64,000 nucleotides of DNA from Alcanivorax sp. (lineage in GTDB: Bacteria > Pseudomonadota > Gammaproteobacteria > Pseudomonadales > Alcanivoracaceae), in assembly GCA_022449455.1 (NCBI GenBank), contig JAKUPL010000009.1, forward strand, positions 112,406-176,405. Reading direction: 5' to 3'. The notes under the pieces are model-generated. The model had not been told where the DNA came from. It ran no database searches and was given only the letters and a program-made list of their open reading frames with translations. Position numbers and translations under genes: made by a program. Positions 38,895-50,384 of this stretch are shown piece by piece; the first letter of the stretch is position 1, and every line of letters begins with the position of its first letter.

Positions 38895-39242
38895 TTATTG
38901 AATCAGTGTCTTCCACTCGTCGGCGTTGAAGCCGGCGCGCAGGTGGTCATCGGTTTGCAGGATCGGTCGCTTGATCAGGGACGGGTTGGCCAGGGCCTGT
39001 TCGGCGGCGGCGTCGGCGTCCATGTTCTCGCGCACCTCCGGATCCAGCTTGCGCCAGGTGGTGCCGCGACGGTTGATCACCGTGTCCCAGCCCAGTTCCG
39101 CGATCCATTGCCGCAGCGCCGGCTCGGGCACGCCGTCCTGACGATAGTCGTGAAAATGGTAGTCCACGCCCTGTTGGTCCAGCCAGGCGCGGGCCTTCTT
39201 CATGGTATCGCAGTTCTTGATGCCGTAGATGGTGATCGCCAT
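38895..39242 (-). CDS. ArsC/Spx-family protein (YffB-like)
   Basis: A 115-residue thioredoxin-fold protein of the arsenate reductase/Spx family. It starts MAITIYGIKNCDTMKKARAW, with a single Cys in the active loop (GIKNCDTMKKA), and has LIKRPIL in the conserved position. These features match YffB, a member of unclear function that may be a glutathione-dependent reductase; arsenate reduction is not implied. It sits between dapC (2-base gap) and dapD, a location also seen in Pseudomonas. ATG 39242 is preferred over GTG 39248 because the GAGG box is 8 bases away. Confidence 0.85.
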   Translation of the reverse strand: MAITIYGIKNCDTMKKARAWLDQQGVDYHFHDYRQDGVPEPALRQWIAELGWDTVINRRGTTWRKLDPEVRENMDADAAAEQALANPSLIKRPILQTDDHLRAGFNADEWKTLIQ

Positions 39243-39244
39243 GG

Positions 39245-40426
39245 TCACAGCCTCTCAATCAGGGTGCGGATGCGCCGCGCGCCTTCGATGCATTGGTCCA
39301 GCTCCGCCACCAGCGCCATGCGTACCCGGTTCTTGCCCGGGTTGCGACCGTCCACCGTGCGCGACAGATAACGGCCGGGCAGCACGGTGACGTTTTCCTC
39401 CGCCTTGAGGCGGCGCGCGAAGGTTTCGTCGTCCACCGGCGTCTTCGGCCACAGATAAAAGCCGGCGTCCGGGGCGGATACCTTAAGTGGCTCGCCCAGA
39501 ATGTCCAGCACCGCTTTGAACTTCTCGTTGTAGAGCGCGCGGTTGGCCGCCACATGGGCCTCGTCGTTCCAGGCGGCGATGCTGGCCAGTTGGTGATGCA
39601 CGGGCATGGCGCAGCCGTGGTAGGTGCGGTAGCGCAGAAAGCCGGCCAGCACATCCGCGTCGCCGGCCACGAAGCCGGAGCGCAGGCCGGGCAGGTTGGA
39701 GCGCTTGGACAGCGAATGGAACACCACGCAGCGACGGTAGTCGTGCCGGCCCATTTCCGCGCAGGCCTGCAGCAGCCCCGGCGGTACCTTGTCGCGGTAG
39801 ATTTCCGAGTAGCACTCGTCGGAGGCGATCACGAAGTCGAACTTGTCGGCGAGCTGGATCAGCGCCTTGAGCTGGGCGGTGCTGAGCACGGCGCCGGTGG
39901 GGTTGCCCGGGCTGCAGATGAACAGCAGCCGCGTGCGTTTCCAGACCGCTTCGTCCACCGCGTCGAAGTCCGGTTGCAGGCCGCTGGCGGCGGTGCACGG
40001 CAGGTACACCGGCTCGCCGCCGCCGAGAAAGGCGGCGCCTTCGTAGATCTGATAGAAGGGGTTGGGCATCAGCACCAGCGGTTGCTGGTCCCGGTCGAGC
40101 AGCGCCTGGGCGAAGGCGAACAGGGCCTCCCGGGTGCCGTTCACCGGCAGCACCTGGCGGTCCGCGTCCACGCCGCTGAGCTTGAAGCGGCGGGTCAGCC
40201 AGTCGGCGATGGCTTCGCGCAGCTCCGGCAGCCCGGCGGTGGCCGGGTATTTGGCGAGCAGGGCGGTGTTGTCGCGCAGCACCTGCTGCACGAAGTCCGG
40301 CGACGGGTGCTGCGGTTCGCCAATCGACAGGGCGATGTGCGGCTTGTCCGCCACCGGCAGGCCGGCGAACAGGGCGCCGAGTTTTTCAAACGGGTACGGA
40401 TGCAACCGTTCCAGATCGGGATTCAT
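39245..40426 (-). CDS. dapC: Succinyldiaminopimelate transaminase DapC
   Basis: PLP-dependent fold-type I aminotransferase that makes N-succinyl-LL-diaminopimelate. The 393-residue protein has HPSPDFVQQVLRDN, the FICSPGNPTGAVLS motif (Asn-Pro for PLP), the Asp-Glu-Cys-Tyr in VIASDECYSEIY, the PLP lysine in SLSKRSNLPGLRSGF, and Arg near the C-terminus (KNRVRMALV). Sitting with dapD and dapE it is assigned as DapC rather than a general aspartate transaminase. ATG 40426 has AAGGA upstream. Confidence 0.92.
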   Translation of the reverse strand: MNPDLERLHPYPFEKLGALFAGLPVADKPHIALSIGEPQHPSPDFVQQVLRDNTALLAKYPATAGLPELREAIADWLTRRFKLSGVDADRQVLPVNGTREALFAFAQALLDRDQQPLVLMPNPFYQIYEGAAFLGGGEPVYLPCTAASGLQPDFDAVDEAVWKRTRLLFICSPGNPTGAVLSTAQLKALIQLADKFDFVIASDECYSEIYRDKVPPGLLQACAEMGRHDYRRCVVFHSLSKRSNLPGLRSGFVAGDADVLAGFLRYRTYHGCAMPVHHQLASIAAWNDEAHVAANRALYNEKFKAVLDILGEPLKVSAPDAGFYLWPKTPVDDETFARRLKAEENVTVLPGRYLSRTVDGRNPGKNRVRMALVAELDQCIEGARRIRTLIERL

Positions 40427-40444
40427 GGTGGTCCTTGTCCGGGG

Positions 40445-43144
40445 CTAGATGGTGACGGAGAGGGCGTCGTCCTTGCTGCGATCGTCCAGTTCCTGAATCA
40501 GGGTGTCGCGCAGGCGCTCGCACAGCCGCGGGTCGGACACCGGCTGGCCGTCCAGGTCGGTGACGAAGAACACGTCCTCCGCCTTTTCCCCAAGGGTGGC
40601 GATGCGCGCGTTCTGCACCAGCAGCTCAAAGCGCACGAAGATGCGGCCGATGTGCGCCAACAGGCCGGGCCGGTCCAGGGTCTGCACGTCGACCACGGTG
40701 CGGTCGTTGACGATGTCGTTGCTGATGGTGACCTGGGTGGGCACATCGAAGTGCTTGTTGCGGCGCGGCATGCGCCGGCTCACGGTGGTGCCGAACTGCT
40801 CCGGGTGCTTGAGCGTTTCGGTGAGTGTCTTGCGGATGTGCTCGATGCGCGGCCAGTCGTCGCCGATCGGCGTGCCGTGTTCATCGAGCACGATGTAGGT
40901 GTCCAGGCTGAAGCCGTCGGCACTGGTGATAATGCGCGCGTTCATGATGGTCAGCCCCAGGCTGTCCAGAGCGTTCACGGTGGCGGCGAACAGGTTGCGG
41001 GTGTCCGGGGTGTAAATAAAGATCTGCGAGCCGCCTTCCGCCTGGTTGCCCTGCTGGCCGGTCTCCGATTCGCGGATCAGCACCAGCGGGTCCCGGTCGT
41101 TGCTGCGCTCCAGCAGCGCCTCGGTGTGCCAGGCGATGTCCCAGGGCGTTTCGCGCAGGAAATACTCGTCGCCGATGTTGGCCCACAGGGCTTCAATGGC
41201 CTTGATGTCGTGGTCGCGTTCGGCCAGCAGCTTGAGGGCCTCGTCGCGGGTCTCGTCGATCCAGTCCTGCTTGTCCTGGGGATTGTTGAGGCCACGGCGC
41301 AGGGCGCGCTTGGTTTCCAGATAAAGCTGGCGCAGCAGGGACGCGCGCCAGGAATTCCACAGCGCCGGGTTGGTGGCGTTGATGTCGGCCACGGTCAGCA
41401 CGTACAGATAATCCAGATGCACCAGGTCGCCCACGGTGCGGGCGAATTCGTGCACCACGTCCGGGTCGGAGATGTCCTTGCGCTGGGCGGTGACGCTCAT
41501 GGTCAGGTGGTTGCGTACCAGCCAGGCCACCAGCTTGGCGTCCCAGGCGGTCAGGCCGTGGCGCTGGCAGAAGGCGATGGCGTCGCCGGCGCCCAGCTCG
41601 GAATGGTCGCCGCCGCGGCCCTTGGCGATGTCATGGTAAAGGCCCGCCACATAGAGCAGCTCCGGCTTGGGCAGGCGGTAGAACACCTCGCAGGCCAGTG
41701 GGAAGGCATCGCGCTGGTCCTCGTAGCGGAAGCGGCGCATGTTCTTGACCACCAGCAGGGTGTGGGCGTCCACCGTGTAAATATGGAACAGGTCGTACTG
41801 CATCATGCCGACGATGCGCCCGAACTCCGGCAGGTATTTGCCGAGAATGCCGTAGCGCTTCATGCGGCGCAGCTGGGTGAACAGGGCATGGGGGCTGCGC
41901 AGCAACTGCATGAACAGGGCGCTGTTGGCCTTGTCGGCGCGGAAGTCGTCGTTGATCAGTCGCCGGCAGTGGATCAGCTCGCGCACGGTGGCGGCGCGGA
42001 TGCCTTTCAGGTCCGGGTTCTGGGCCATCAGCACGAACGCTTCCAGCAGCGCCGAGGGGTGCTTGCGGAAGATGTCCGGCGCGCTCATTTCCAGGTAGTC
42101 GTTGCGCACCTGGAAGCGGCGGTTGAGCGGGCGTACCTTGTCCGGCTCGCCGGCGCGCAGGATCACCTCGTCGAACAGCTGCAGCAGCATGTCGTTGAGC
42201 ACCGACAGGGCCAGGGCCGCCCGGTAGAACTCCTTCATGAACAGTTCCACCGCCAGATTGGCGTTGGAGTCCTGGTGCCCGAGACGTTCCGCCAACTGGC
42301 GCTGATGATCGAACAGCAGCCGGTTTTCGTTGCGGCCGGTGAGGCTGTGCAGCTGCCAGCGCACCCGCCACAGATAGTCCAGGCAGCGGCTCACCGCGTC
42401 GAACTCGGTGCGCGTGATAAAGCCCGCTTCCACCAGGGCTTCCAGGCTGTCGCCGCCGAAGTGGCGCTTGGCCACCCAGGCGATCATCTGCACGTCGCGC
42501 AGGCCGCCCGGGGCGTTCTTCAGGTCCGGTTCGAGGTTGTATTCGGTGTCGTTGAATTTGCGGTGCCGGGCGGTCTGCTCTTCCCATTTGGCGGCGAAGA
42601 AGCGGTCGGTGGGCCACATGCGGTCCGGGCCGGTGCGGTCGGACAGCGCCTGACGGACCCGGTCGTCGCCGGCCAGGGTGCGCGCTTCCATGATGTTGGT
42701 GGCCACGGTGATGTCCTGGCCGGCGAGCGTCTCGCATTCATCCAGGGTGCGCACGCTGTGGCCGATCTCCAGGCCGATGTCCCACAGAAAAGCGACGAAG
42801 CCCTCCAGGGCGGAGCAGGCGTCCTGGGCGGGCGTATCCCGGAACAGCACCATCAGGTCCACATCCGAGTGGGGGTGCAGCTCGCCACGGCCGTAGCCGC
42901 CCACCGCCACCAGCGCCACGTCCTGGAAACCGTCCAGCCCGAACAGGGACCAGGCGGCCACCAGCACCCGGTCCACCAGGCGGGCGCGTCCGTGCACCAG
43001 CTCGGCGATCGGCACCTGGTCGAAGGCCTGATCCAGACGCGCCTGGCCCTCCTCGAGGAAGGCGCGGGCGCGCTGGCCGGGTTGCTCGCTGTCGCGCAGG
43101 GCGGCGAGCAGCTGGTCGGGGCTGAGCGGGGGCGTTAAATCCAT
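40445..43144 (-). CDS. glnD: Bifunctional PII uridylyltransferase/uridylyl-removing enzyme GlnD
   Basis: Senses glutamine and uridylylates or de-uridylylates PII (GlnB/GlnK), setting GlnA adenylylation and NtrC activity. The protein is about 899 residues: nucleotidyltransferase domain with GGYGRGELHPHSDVD (82-96), a helical linker, the HD domain with GLYHDIAKGRGGDHSELG (UR activity), and two C-terminal ACT domains (FIYTPDTRNLFAATVNAL and VDVQTLDRPGLLAHIGRIF). ATG 43144 is used; TTG 43165 with AAGGA about 9 bases before it is an alternative adding seven residues. All domains appear intact. It regulates the system to which amtB belongs. Confidence 0.95.
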   Translation of the reverse strand: MDLTPPLSPDQLLAALRDSEQPGQRARAFLEEGQARLDQAFDQVPIAELVHGRARLVDRVLVAAWSLFGLDGFQDVALVAVGGYGRGELHPHSDVDLMVLFRDTPAQDACSALEGFVAFLWDIGLEIGHSVRTLDECETLAGQDITVATNIMEARTLAGDDRVRQALSDRTGPDRMWPTDRFFAAKWEEQTARHRKFNDTEYNLEPDLKNAPGGLRDVQMIAWVAKRHFGGDSLEALVEAGFITRTEFDAVSRCLDYLWRVRWQLHSLTGRNENRLLFDHQRQLAERLGHQDSNANLAVELFMKEFYRAALALSVLNDMLLQLFDEVILRAGEPDKVRPLNRRFQVRNDYLEMSAPDIFRKHPSALLEAFVLMAQNPDLKGIRAATVRELIHCRRLINDDFRADKANSALFMQLLRSPHALFTQLRRMKRYGILGKYLPEFGRIVGMMQYDLFHIYTVDAHTLLVVKNMRRFRYEDQRDAFPLACEVFYRLPKPELLYVAGLYHDIAKGRGGDHSELGAGDAIAFCQRHGLTAWDAKLVAWLVRNHLTMSVTAQRKDISDPDVVHEFARTVGDLVHLDYLYVLTVADINATNPALWNSWRASLLRQLYLETKRALRRGLNNPQDKQDWIDETRDEALKLLAERDHDIKAIEALWANIGDEYFLRETPWDIAWHTEALLERSNDRDPLVLIRESETGQQGNQAEGGSQIFIYTPDTRNLFAATVNALDSLGLTIMNARIITSADGFSLDTYIVLDEHGTPIGDDWPRIEHIRKTLTETLKHPEQFGTTVSRRMPRRNKHFDVPTQVTISNDIVNDRTVVDVQTLDRPGLLAHIGRIFVRFELLVQNARIATLGEKAEDVFFVTDLDGQPVSDPRLCERLRDTLIQELDDRSKDDALSVTI

Positions 43145-43177
43145 GGCGGCGGCATTCGGTCCCAAATAAAGACGTCC

Positions 43178-43954
43178 TTAATAAAGGTCGGTTTCTTCCT
43201 GGCGGGCGGTGAGCACTTCATAGCCGTCGGCGGTCACCGCCAGGGTGTGCTCCCACTGGGCGGACAGCTTGCGGTCCTTGGTGACCACGGTCCAGCCGTC
43301 CGGCAGCACCTTGTTGGCGGCCTTGCCGGCGTTGATCATCGGCTCGATGGTGAACACCATGCCTTCCTTCAGCTCCAGGCCGGTGCCGGGCTTGCCGTAG
43401 TGCAGCACCTGGGGTTCCTCATGGAACACCTGGCCGATGCCGTGGCCGCAGTATTCGCGCACCACCGAGAAGCGCTCGGCTTCCGCCAGCTTCTGGATGC
43501 GGTGGCCGATGTCGCCCAGGCGCACCCCGGGCTTGACCATCTTGATGCCGGCCAGCATGCACTCGCGGGTGGTGTCCACCAGCCGCTTGGCCAGCACCGA
43601 CGGCTCGCCCACGTAGAACATCTTGCTGGTATCGCCGTGCCAGCCGTCCTTGATGACGGTGACGTCGATATTGATGATGTCGCCTTTCTTGAGCACCTTC
43701 TTGTCGCTGGGGATGCCGTGGCAGACCACGTGGTTCACGGAGGTGCACACGGACTTGGGGAAGCCCCGGTAGCCCAGGCAGGCGGGGATGGCGTTCTGCT
43801 CGTTGACGATGTGGTCGTGGCAGATGCGGTCCAGTTCCTCGGTGGTGACCCCGGGGCGCACGTGCTCGCCGATCAGGTCCAGCACCTCGGCGGCCAGGCG
43901 GCCCGCCTCGCGCATTTTGGCGATGTCGTCCGGGGTTTTCAGCGTGACATTCAT
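43178..43954 (-). CDS. map: Methionine aminopeptidase, type I
   Basis: Removes the initiator methionine from nascent proteins. The 258-residue protein has all metal ligands at the same numbers as E. coli Map: Asp97 and Asp108 (NIDVTVIKDGWHGDTSK), His171 (YCGHGIGQVF), Glu204 (FTIEP) and Glu235 (QWEHT), plus the catalytic His79 (VVCHGIP). The start at 43954 gives the canonical N-terminus MNVTLKTPDDIAKMREAG; the frame is open upstream into the rpsB leader region but that part does not look coding. Divergent from rpsB. Confidence 0.97.
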   Translation of the reverse strand: MNVTLKTPDDIAKMREAGRLAAEVLDLIGEHVRPGVTTEELDRICHDHIVNEQNAIPACLGYRGFPKSVCTSVNHVVCHGIPSDKKVLKKGDIINIDVTVIKDGWHGDTSKMFYVGEPSVLAKRLVDTTRECMLAGIKMVKPGVRLGDIGHRIQKLAEAERFSVVREYCGHGIGQVFHEEPQVLHYGKPGTGLELKEGMVFTIEPMINAGKAANKVLPDGWTVVTKDRKLSAQWEHTLAVTADGYEVLTARQEETDLY

Positions 43955-44037
43955 GGTGAAAAGGGAAACTCCAGCATTTTCAGTGGCTTGGGCGGCTGGA
44001 AAGCGGGCGGCGTCGGGGCGTGCCGGCGGCTTTTCCG

Positions 44038-44066
44038 TTGCCCGTGAAGGGGGGCTGTGGTATAAA
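44038..44066 (+). promoter_or_regulatory. Sigma-70 promoter of rpsB-tsf
   Basis: TTGCCC (44038-44043), 17-base spacer, TATAAA (44061-44066), followed by the GC-rich GCGCGC typical of a stringently controlled ribosomal discriminator. Confidence 0.65.
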
Positions 44067-44073
44067 GCGCGCG

Positions 44074-44262
44074 CCTTCCTCGATCCCGGCGGCCAGGGCG
44101 CCGCCAAACGGTGCGCTATTGTACCCGCTGGGTGTCGGCGAAGGGAAATCACACACACGCTCCGGCACATGGCTCTGGGTGCCCCAGCGTCCTTCGGGAC
44201 GCTCCTTCGGGAAGGGGGTTGAGTCATGGGGGGCGTGGAGGCCTAACCCAGGAGATAACCTA
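44074..44262 (+). promoter_or_regulatory. Long structured rpsB leader, possible S2 autoregulation site
   Basis: About 190 bases separate the predicted start from the rpsB ATG. In E. coli and relatives ribosomal protein S2 represses rpsB-tsf through the rpsB 5' leader. The leader here has stable TTCG-loop stems, but I cannot match a specific S2 motif. Confidence 0.35.
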
Positions 44263-45021
<759 letters not shown>

Positions 45022-45029
45022 TCACCCCC

Positions 45030-45052
45030 GGGGCGGGCCGACGGCCCGCCCC
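45030..45052 (+). terminator. Attenuating hairpin between rpsB and tsf
   Basis: GGGGCGGGCC-GAC-GGCCCGCCCC (45030-45052) with no T-run; placed where E. coli also has an intercistronic hairpin. Confidence 0.55.
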
Positions 45053-45090
45053 GACCGCATTCCCCGAATTCAAAGTTTCAAGAGGTAAGC

Positions 45091-45969
45091 ATGGCTGCTG
45101 TAACTGCTGCAATGGTGAAAGAGCTCCGCGAGCGCACCGGTCTGGGCATGATGGAATGCAAGAACGCCCTGGTCGAAGCCGGCGGTGACATCGAGAAGGC
45201 CATTGAGGATCTGCGCAAGTCCGGCCAGGCGAAAGCCGCCAAGAAAGCCGGTCGTACCGCCGCCGAGGGTGCCGTGGTAGTGGCCACCAGCGACGACAAC
45301 AAGCGCGCCGTGATGGTGGAAATCAACTCCGAAACCGACTTCGTGGCCCGTGACGACAACTTCCTGGGCTTCTGCAACAAAGTGGCCGGCGCCGCGCTGG
45401 CCGCCGACGAAGTCGACGTGGCCAAGATCGCCGAGCTCAAGCTCGAGGACGGCGGCACCCTGGAAGAGGCCCGTCAGGCTCTGGTGCAGAAAATCGGTGA
45501 GAACATCCAGGTGCGTCGCGCCGTGCGTCTGAGCGCCGACGGCGTGGTCGGTTCCTACGTGCACGGCGGCAAGATCGGCGTGCTGGTGGCTCTGAACGGC
45601 GGCGACGCCGAGCTGGGCAAGGACGTGTCCATGCACGTGGCCGCGGTCAACCCGATGGTGGTCAAGTCCGACGAAGTGCCCGCCGAAGTGCTCGACAAGG
45701 AGCGCGAGATCATCCGCGCCCAGCCGGACATGGAAGGCAAGCCCGCCGAGATCGTCGAGAAGATGGTCGGTGGCCGCATCAACAAGTTCCTCAAGGAAGT
45801 GAGCCTCAACGATCAGCCGTTCGTTAAGGATCCCAACACCACCGTGGGCAAGCTGGTGAAAGACGCCGGCGCCGAAGTGGTGGCCTTTGAGCGCCTGGTG
45901 GTGGGCGAGGGCATCGAGAAAGAAGAAGTGGACTTCGCCGCTGAGGTTATGGCACAGGCGAAAGGCTGA
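45091..45969 (+). CDS. tsf: Translation elongation factor Ts
   Basis: Guanine-nucleotide exchange factor for EF-Tu. The 292-residue protein has the N-terminal UBA-like domain with [28 protein letters not shown], the [10 protein letters not shown] motif that contacts EF-Tu, HVAAVNPMV, and the C-terminal coiled segment. It is the second gene of the rpsB operon, with AGAGGT before ATG 45091, and ends at a strong terminator. Confidence 0.98.
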   Translation: MAAVTAAMVKELRERTGLGMMECKNALVEAGGDIEKAIEDLRKSGQAKAAKKAGRTAAEGAVVVATSDDNKRAVMVEINSETDFVARDDNFLGFCNKVAGAALAADEVDVAKIAELKLEDGGTLEEARQALVQKIGENIQVRRAVRLSADGVVGSYVHGGKIGVLVALNGGDAELGKDVSMHVAAVNPMVVKSDEVPAEVLDKEREIIRAQPDMEGKPAEIVEKMVGGRINKFLKEVSLNDQPFVKDPNTTVGKLVKDAGAEVVAFERLVVGEGIEKEEVDFAAEVMAQAKG

Positions 45970-45992
45970 TCGCCTTCTGTGTCTGAAGTACG

Positions 45993-46031
45993 AAAAACGC
46001 CTTGTTGGCAGGACCAGCAAGGCGTTTTTTT
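45993..46031 (+). terminator. Rho-independent terminator of rpsB-tsf
   Basis: AAAAACGCCTTG (45993-46004) / CAAGGCGTTTTT (46018-46029), a perfect 12-bp stem ending in seven T. Confidence 0.93.
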
Positions 46032-46063
46032 CGACCGGTCGCCCGGCACCCGGTGGCGCACCC

Positions 46064-46092
46064 TTGGCGCGGGCGACCCCAAATGGTTTCAT
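46064..46092 (+). promoter_or_regulatory. Possible promoter of pyrH
   Basis: TTGGCG (46064-46069), 17 bases, then TTTCAT (46087-46092, 4/6 to TATAAT). Weak but correctly spaced, between the tsf terminator and pyrH. Confidence 0.3.
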
Positions 46093-46158
46093 TAACCGCC
46101 GGAGCATCACCGGCGGTCGGACAAACGGCGGGTATTCATGAGTGGCGGAGAACAAGAG

Positions 46159-46902
46159 ATGGCCAAGAGCAAGGAGCGCTCGCCGCGCTATAACCGTATT
46201 CTGCTCAAGCTGAGCGGTGAAGCGCTGGCGGGTGAAGAGGGGTTCGGCATCGATCCCCGGGTGCTGGACACCCTGTCCCTGGAGATCGGCCAGCTGGTGG
46301 GTATCGGCGTCCAGGTGGGCCTGGTGATCGGCGGCGGCAACCTGTTCCGTGGCGCCGCGCTGCAGACCGCCGGCCTGGACCGGGTGGCCGGCGATCACAT
46401 GGGCATGCTGGCCACCGTGATGAACGGCCTGGCCATGCGCGACGCCCTGGAGCGCTCCAACATTCGCACCCGATTGATGTCAGCCATTCCCATGAGCGGC
46501 ATCGTGGAGCATTATGACCACCGCAACGCCAACCGGCATCTCAAGAACGGCGAGGTGGTGATTTTTTGCGCCGGCACCGGCAATCCGTTCTTCACCACGG
46601 ACTCCGCCGCCTGCCTGCGCGGCATCGAGATCAGTGCCGACGTGGTGCTCAAGGCCACCAAGGTGGATGGCGTGTACAACGACGATCCGGTGACCAACCC
46701 CCAGGCCGAGAAGTACGAGCGTCTGACCTACGACGAGGTCATCGACCGCAAGCTGGGCGTCATGGACCTCACCGCGATCTGTCTGTGCCGCGACCACGAC
46801 ATGCCGTTGCGCGTGTTCAACATGAACAAGCAGGGTGCGCTGCTCAACCTGATGCTGGGCGGCAGCGAAGGGACCCTGGTGGAAGCCGCTAGAGAGGAAT
46901 AA
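46159..46902 (+). CDS. pyrH: UMP kinase PyrH
   Basis: Phosphorylates UMP to UDP. The 247-residue amino-acid-kinase-fold protein has [55 protein letters not shown] and [17 protein letters not shown] 46159 ([13 protein letters not shown]) has GGAG eight bases upstream and gives the family length; ATG 46138 would add seven residues. It begins the second translation/envelope unit (pyrH-frr-uppS-cdsA-dxr-rseP-bamA), with only 2 bases before frr. Confidence 0.95.
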   Translation: MAKSKERSPRYNRILLKLSGEALAGEEGFGIDPRVLDTLSLEIGQLVGIGVQVGLVIGGGNLFRGAALQTAGLDRVAGDHMGMLATVMNGLAMRDALERSNIRTRLMSAIPMSGIVEHYDHRNANRHLKNGEVVIFCAGTGNPFFTTDSAACLRGIEISADVVLKATKVDGVYNDDPVTNPQAEKYERLTYDEVIDRKLGVMDLTAICLCRDHDMPLRVFNMNKQGALLNLMLGGSEGTLVEAAREE

Positions 46903-46904
46903 AG

Positions 46905-47462
46905 GTGATCGACGATATTCAGAAAGACGCCCAGTCGCGCATGAAGAAAAGCCTGGACGCGCTGGACGTGGCCCTCAAGAAAACCCGTACCGGCCGGGCC
47001 CACCCGAGCCTGCTGGATGGTCTCCACGTCAGCTACTACGGTTCCGACACACCGCTGAACCAGGTGGCCAATATCTCCGTGGAGGAGGGCCGTACCCTGA
47101 TCGTGTCGCCGTTCGACAAGAGCCTGGTGCCGGACGTGGAAAGAGCGATCATGACCTCCGATCTGGGGCTCAACCCGTCCACCGCCGGCACCGTGATCCG
47201 GCTGCCGCTGCCGCCGCTCACCGAGGAAACCCGCAAGGGCCTGGTGAAGCACGTGCGCGCCGAAGGCGAAAATGCCAAGGTGGCGATCCGCAATATCCGC
47301 CGTGACGCCAACGGCGACCTGAAGGATCTGCTCAAGGAGAAGGAAATCTCCGAGGACGAAGCCCGCCACGGTGAGGAACAGATCCAGCAGCTCACCGACA
47401 AGATGGTGGCTGAAGTGGACAAGATGCTGAAGGTCAAGGAAGAGGAGCTGATGACGGTGTGA
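46905..47462 (+). CDS. frr: Ribosome recycling factor
   Basis: Splits post-termination ribosomes with EF-G. The 185-residue protein ([17 protein letters not shown]) has the long three-helix bundle and hinge with [32 protein letters not shown] and [13 protein letters not shown]. Start is GTG 46905, 2 bases after the pyrH stop with AGAGGA before it. Length and motifs match the family exactly. Confidence 0.98.
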   Translation: MIDDIQKDAQSRMKKSLDALDVALKKTRTGRAHPSLLDGLHVSYYGSDTPLNQVANISVEEGRTLIVSPFDKSLVPDVERAIMTSDLGLNPSTAGTVIRLPLPPLTEETRKGLVKHVRAEGENAKVAIRNIRRDANGDLKDLLKEKEISEDEARHGEEQIQQLTDKMVAEVDKMLKVKEEELMTV

Positions 47463-47551
47463 GCGGACGGGGCGCCGCCCCTCCGGCCGTTGTCCGAATA
47501 CAATCGAACGGTGACGTCGGGATGCCGCTGGTCGGCAGCCCGACCTTTTTT

Positions 47552-48337
47552 ATGGACGATAAAAAACCCGACTCCTCCGCACCGGATATCGATAGCCACC
47601 CGGGCACGGTGCCCCGCCATGTGGCGATCATCATGGACGGCAATAATCGCTGGGCCCGCCGCCGCGGCCTGCCCGGCGCGGAGGGCCACCGTGCCGGCGA
47701 ACGCACCCTGCAGACGGTGATTCGCCGTGCCGCCCGCCACGGCGTGGAGGTGGTCACCCTGTTCGCTTTCAGCTCCGAAAACTGGCGCCGCCCGCAGGAC
47801 GAGGTCAACCACCTGATGGGCCTGTTCGTCAACGCCCTGGGTCAGCGCGTCGATCAGTTGCACGACAACCGGGTACGGCTGCGTTTTATCGGCGACCGTT
47901 CCGCCTTCGACCCGGTGCTGCGGGACGGCATGGCGGAAGCGGAGGCACGCACCGCCGGCAACGACCGCATGACCGTGGTGGTGGCGGTCAATTACGGCGG
48001 CCAGTGGGATCTGGCCCAGGCCGCCGCCGCCCTGGCCCGGGAAGCGCGCGACGGCGGGCTGGACCCGGACGGCATCGACGCCGCTGCCCTGGACCGGCGG
48101 GTCTCCACCGCCGATCTGCCGCCGCTGGATCTGCTGATCCGCACCGGCGGTGAACAGCGCCTGAGCAACTTTCTGCTGTGGCAGGCGGCCTACGCGGAAC
48201 TCTACTTCACGCCGGCCCTGTGGCCGGATTTCGACGGCGACGAACTGGACGCCGCTCTGGCCGATTACGCCGGCCGGCAACGCCGGTTCGGCCGTTCCGG
48301 CGAACAGCTGGACGCCGACGGAGAAGCGGAATGCTGA
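47552..48337 (+). CDS. uppS: Undecaprenyl diphosphate synthase (cis-prenyltransferase)
   Basis: Makes C55 undecaprenyl diphosphate from FPP and IPP for cell-wall carriers. From ATG 47552 (MDDKKPDSSAP) the 261-residue protein has RHVAIIMDGNNRWARRRGLPGAEGHRAG (diphosphate-binding Asp in MDGN), FAFSSENWRRP and LDLLIRTGGEQRLSNFLLWQAAYAELYF, all diagnostic. GTG 47459 (overlapping the frr stop, with GAGGAG before it) and ATG 47522 are in-frame alternatives that add a non-conserved lead. The downstream phosphatase UppP is encoded at 28837. Confidence 0.95.
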   Translation: MDDKKPDSSAPDIDSHPGTVPRHVAIIMDGNNRWARRRGLPGAEGHRAGERTLQTVIRRAARHGVEVVTLFAFSSENWRRPQDEVNHLMGLFVNALGQRVDQLHDNRVRLRFIGDRSAFDPVLRDGMAEAEARTAGNDRMTVVVAVNYGGQWDLAQAAAALAREARDGGLDPDGIDAAALDRRVSTADLPPLDLLIRTGGEQRLSNFLLWQAAYAELYFTPALWPDFDGDELDAALADYAGRQRRFGRSGEQLDADGEAEC

Positions 48338-49151
48338 AATTGCGGGTGATCACCGCCCTGGTGCTGCTGCCGGTGGTGCTGGGCGCCGTGTTCGGCCTGG
48401 AGCGCCTGCCGTTCGCCGTGGTCGCCGGGGCGTTCTTCCTGGTCGGCGGCTGGGAGTGGGCCGGTATGATCGGCCGTCTGAGCACCCCCGGGCGCCTGCT
48501 CTGGTGCCTGTCGCTGGCGGTGCTGATGGCCGCCGCCGAGCTGTTCCGCCCGGCCTGGCTGTTCACGCTGCTGCCGCTGTGGTGGTTGCTGGCGCTGGTG
48601 GCGGTGCTGGGTTACCCGCGCAACGCCCGCTACTGGTTCCGCCCGGCGGTGATGGTGCCGGTGGGCTGGCTGGTGCTGGTGCCGTCCTGGATGGCGGTGG
48701 TGGAGCTGCAGGATCACGGCGCCCTGGGCCTGGCGGGCCCTTGGGCGCTGCTGTTCATTCTGGTCTGGGTGTGGGCGGCGGACACCGGTGCCTATTTCGC
48801 CGGCCGCGCGCTCGGCCGCCACAAACTGGCGCCCAGGGTAAGCCCGGGCAAGACCGTGGAAGGGCTGGTCGGTGGCGTGCTGCTGGCGCTGCTGGTGGTG
48901 GCCGCGGTGTTCTACACCGGCTGGCTGGAGGCGCGGCTGCCGGCCCTGATGGTGGCGGCGTTGCTCACGGTGCTGGCGTCGGTGCTCGGCGATCTGTTTG
49001 AAAGCATGGTCAAGCGCGAGCGGGGCATCAAGGACAGCGGCACGGTGCTGCCCGGCCACGGCGGCATGCTGGACCGCATCGACAGCGTCACCGCCGCGCT
49101 GCCGGTGGCCCTGGCCGGCCTCAACTGGTTCGGCCTCCCCGGAGGTCAGCT

Positions 49152-49155
<4 letters not shown>
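48331..49155 (+). CDS. cdsA: Phosphatidate cytidylyltransferase CdsA
   Basis: Makes CDP-diacylglycerol from phosphatidate and CTP at the inner membrane. The 274-residue protein has several hydrophobic helices and the signature [32 protein letters not shown] and the C-terminal [36 protein letters not shown]. It overlaps uppS by 7 bases and its stop overlaps dxr by 4. It connects the PlsB pathway to phospholipids. Confidence 0.96.

Positions 49156-50377
<1,222 letters not shown>

Positions 50378-50384
<7 letters not shown>

Larger units (their letters stand above)
43955..44262. other. Divergent control region map / rpsB
   Basis: 308 bases without a gene. It holds the rpsB promoter (44038-44066) and a leader of about 190 bases before rpsB with several hairpins, including the CGTCC-TTCG-GGACG tetraloop stem near 44189-44202. 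The map promoter must lie in the first about 80 bases on the minus strand but I cannot point to boxes. Confidence 0.5.

Noticed and set aside
39293..43138. Very long open frame on the plus strand opposite glnD and dapC
   Set aside because: It is composed of low-complexity His/Gly/Gln/Ala runs, the usual antisense shadow of GC-rich genes; the minus strand has full GlnD and DapC domains.
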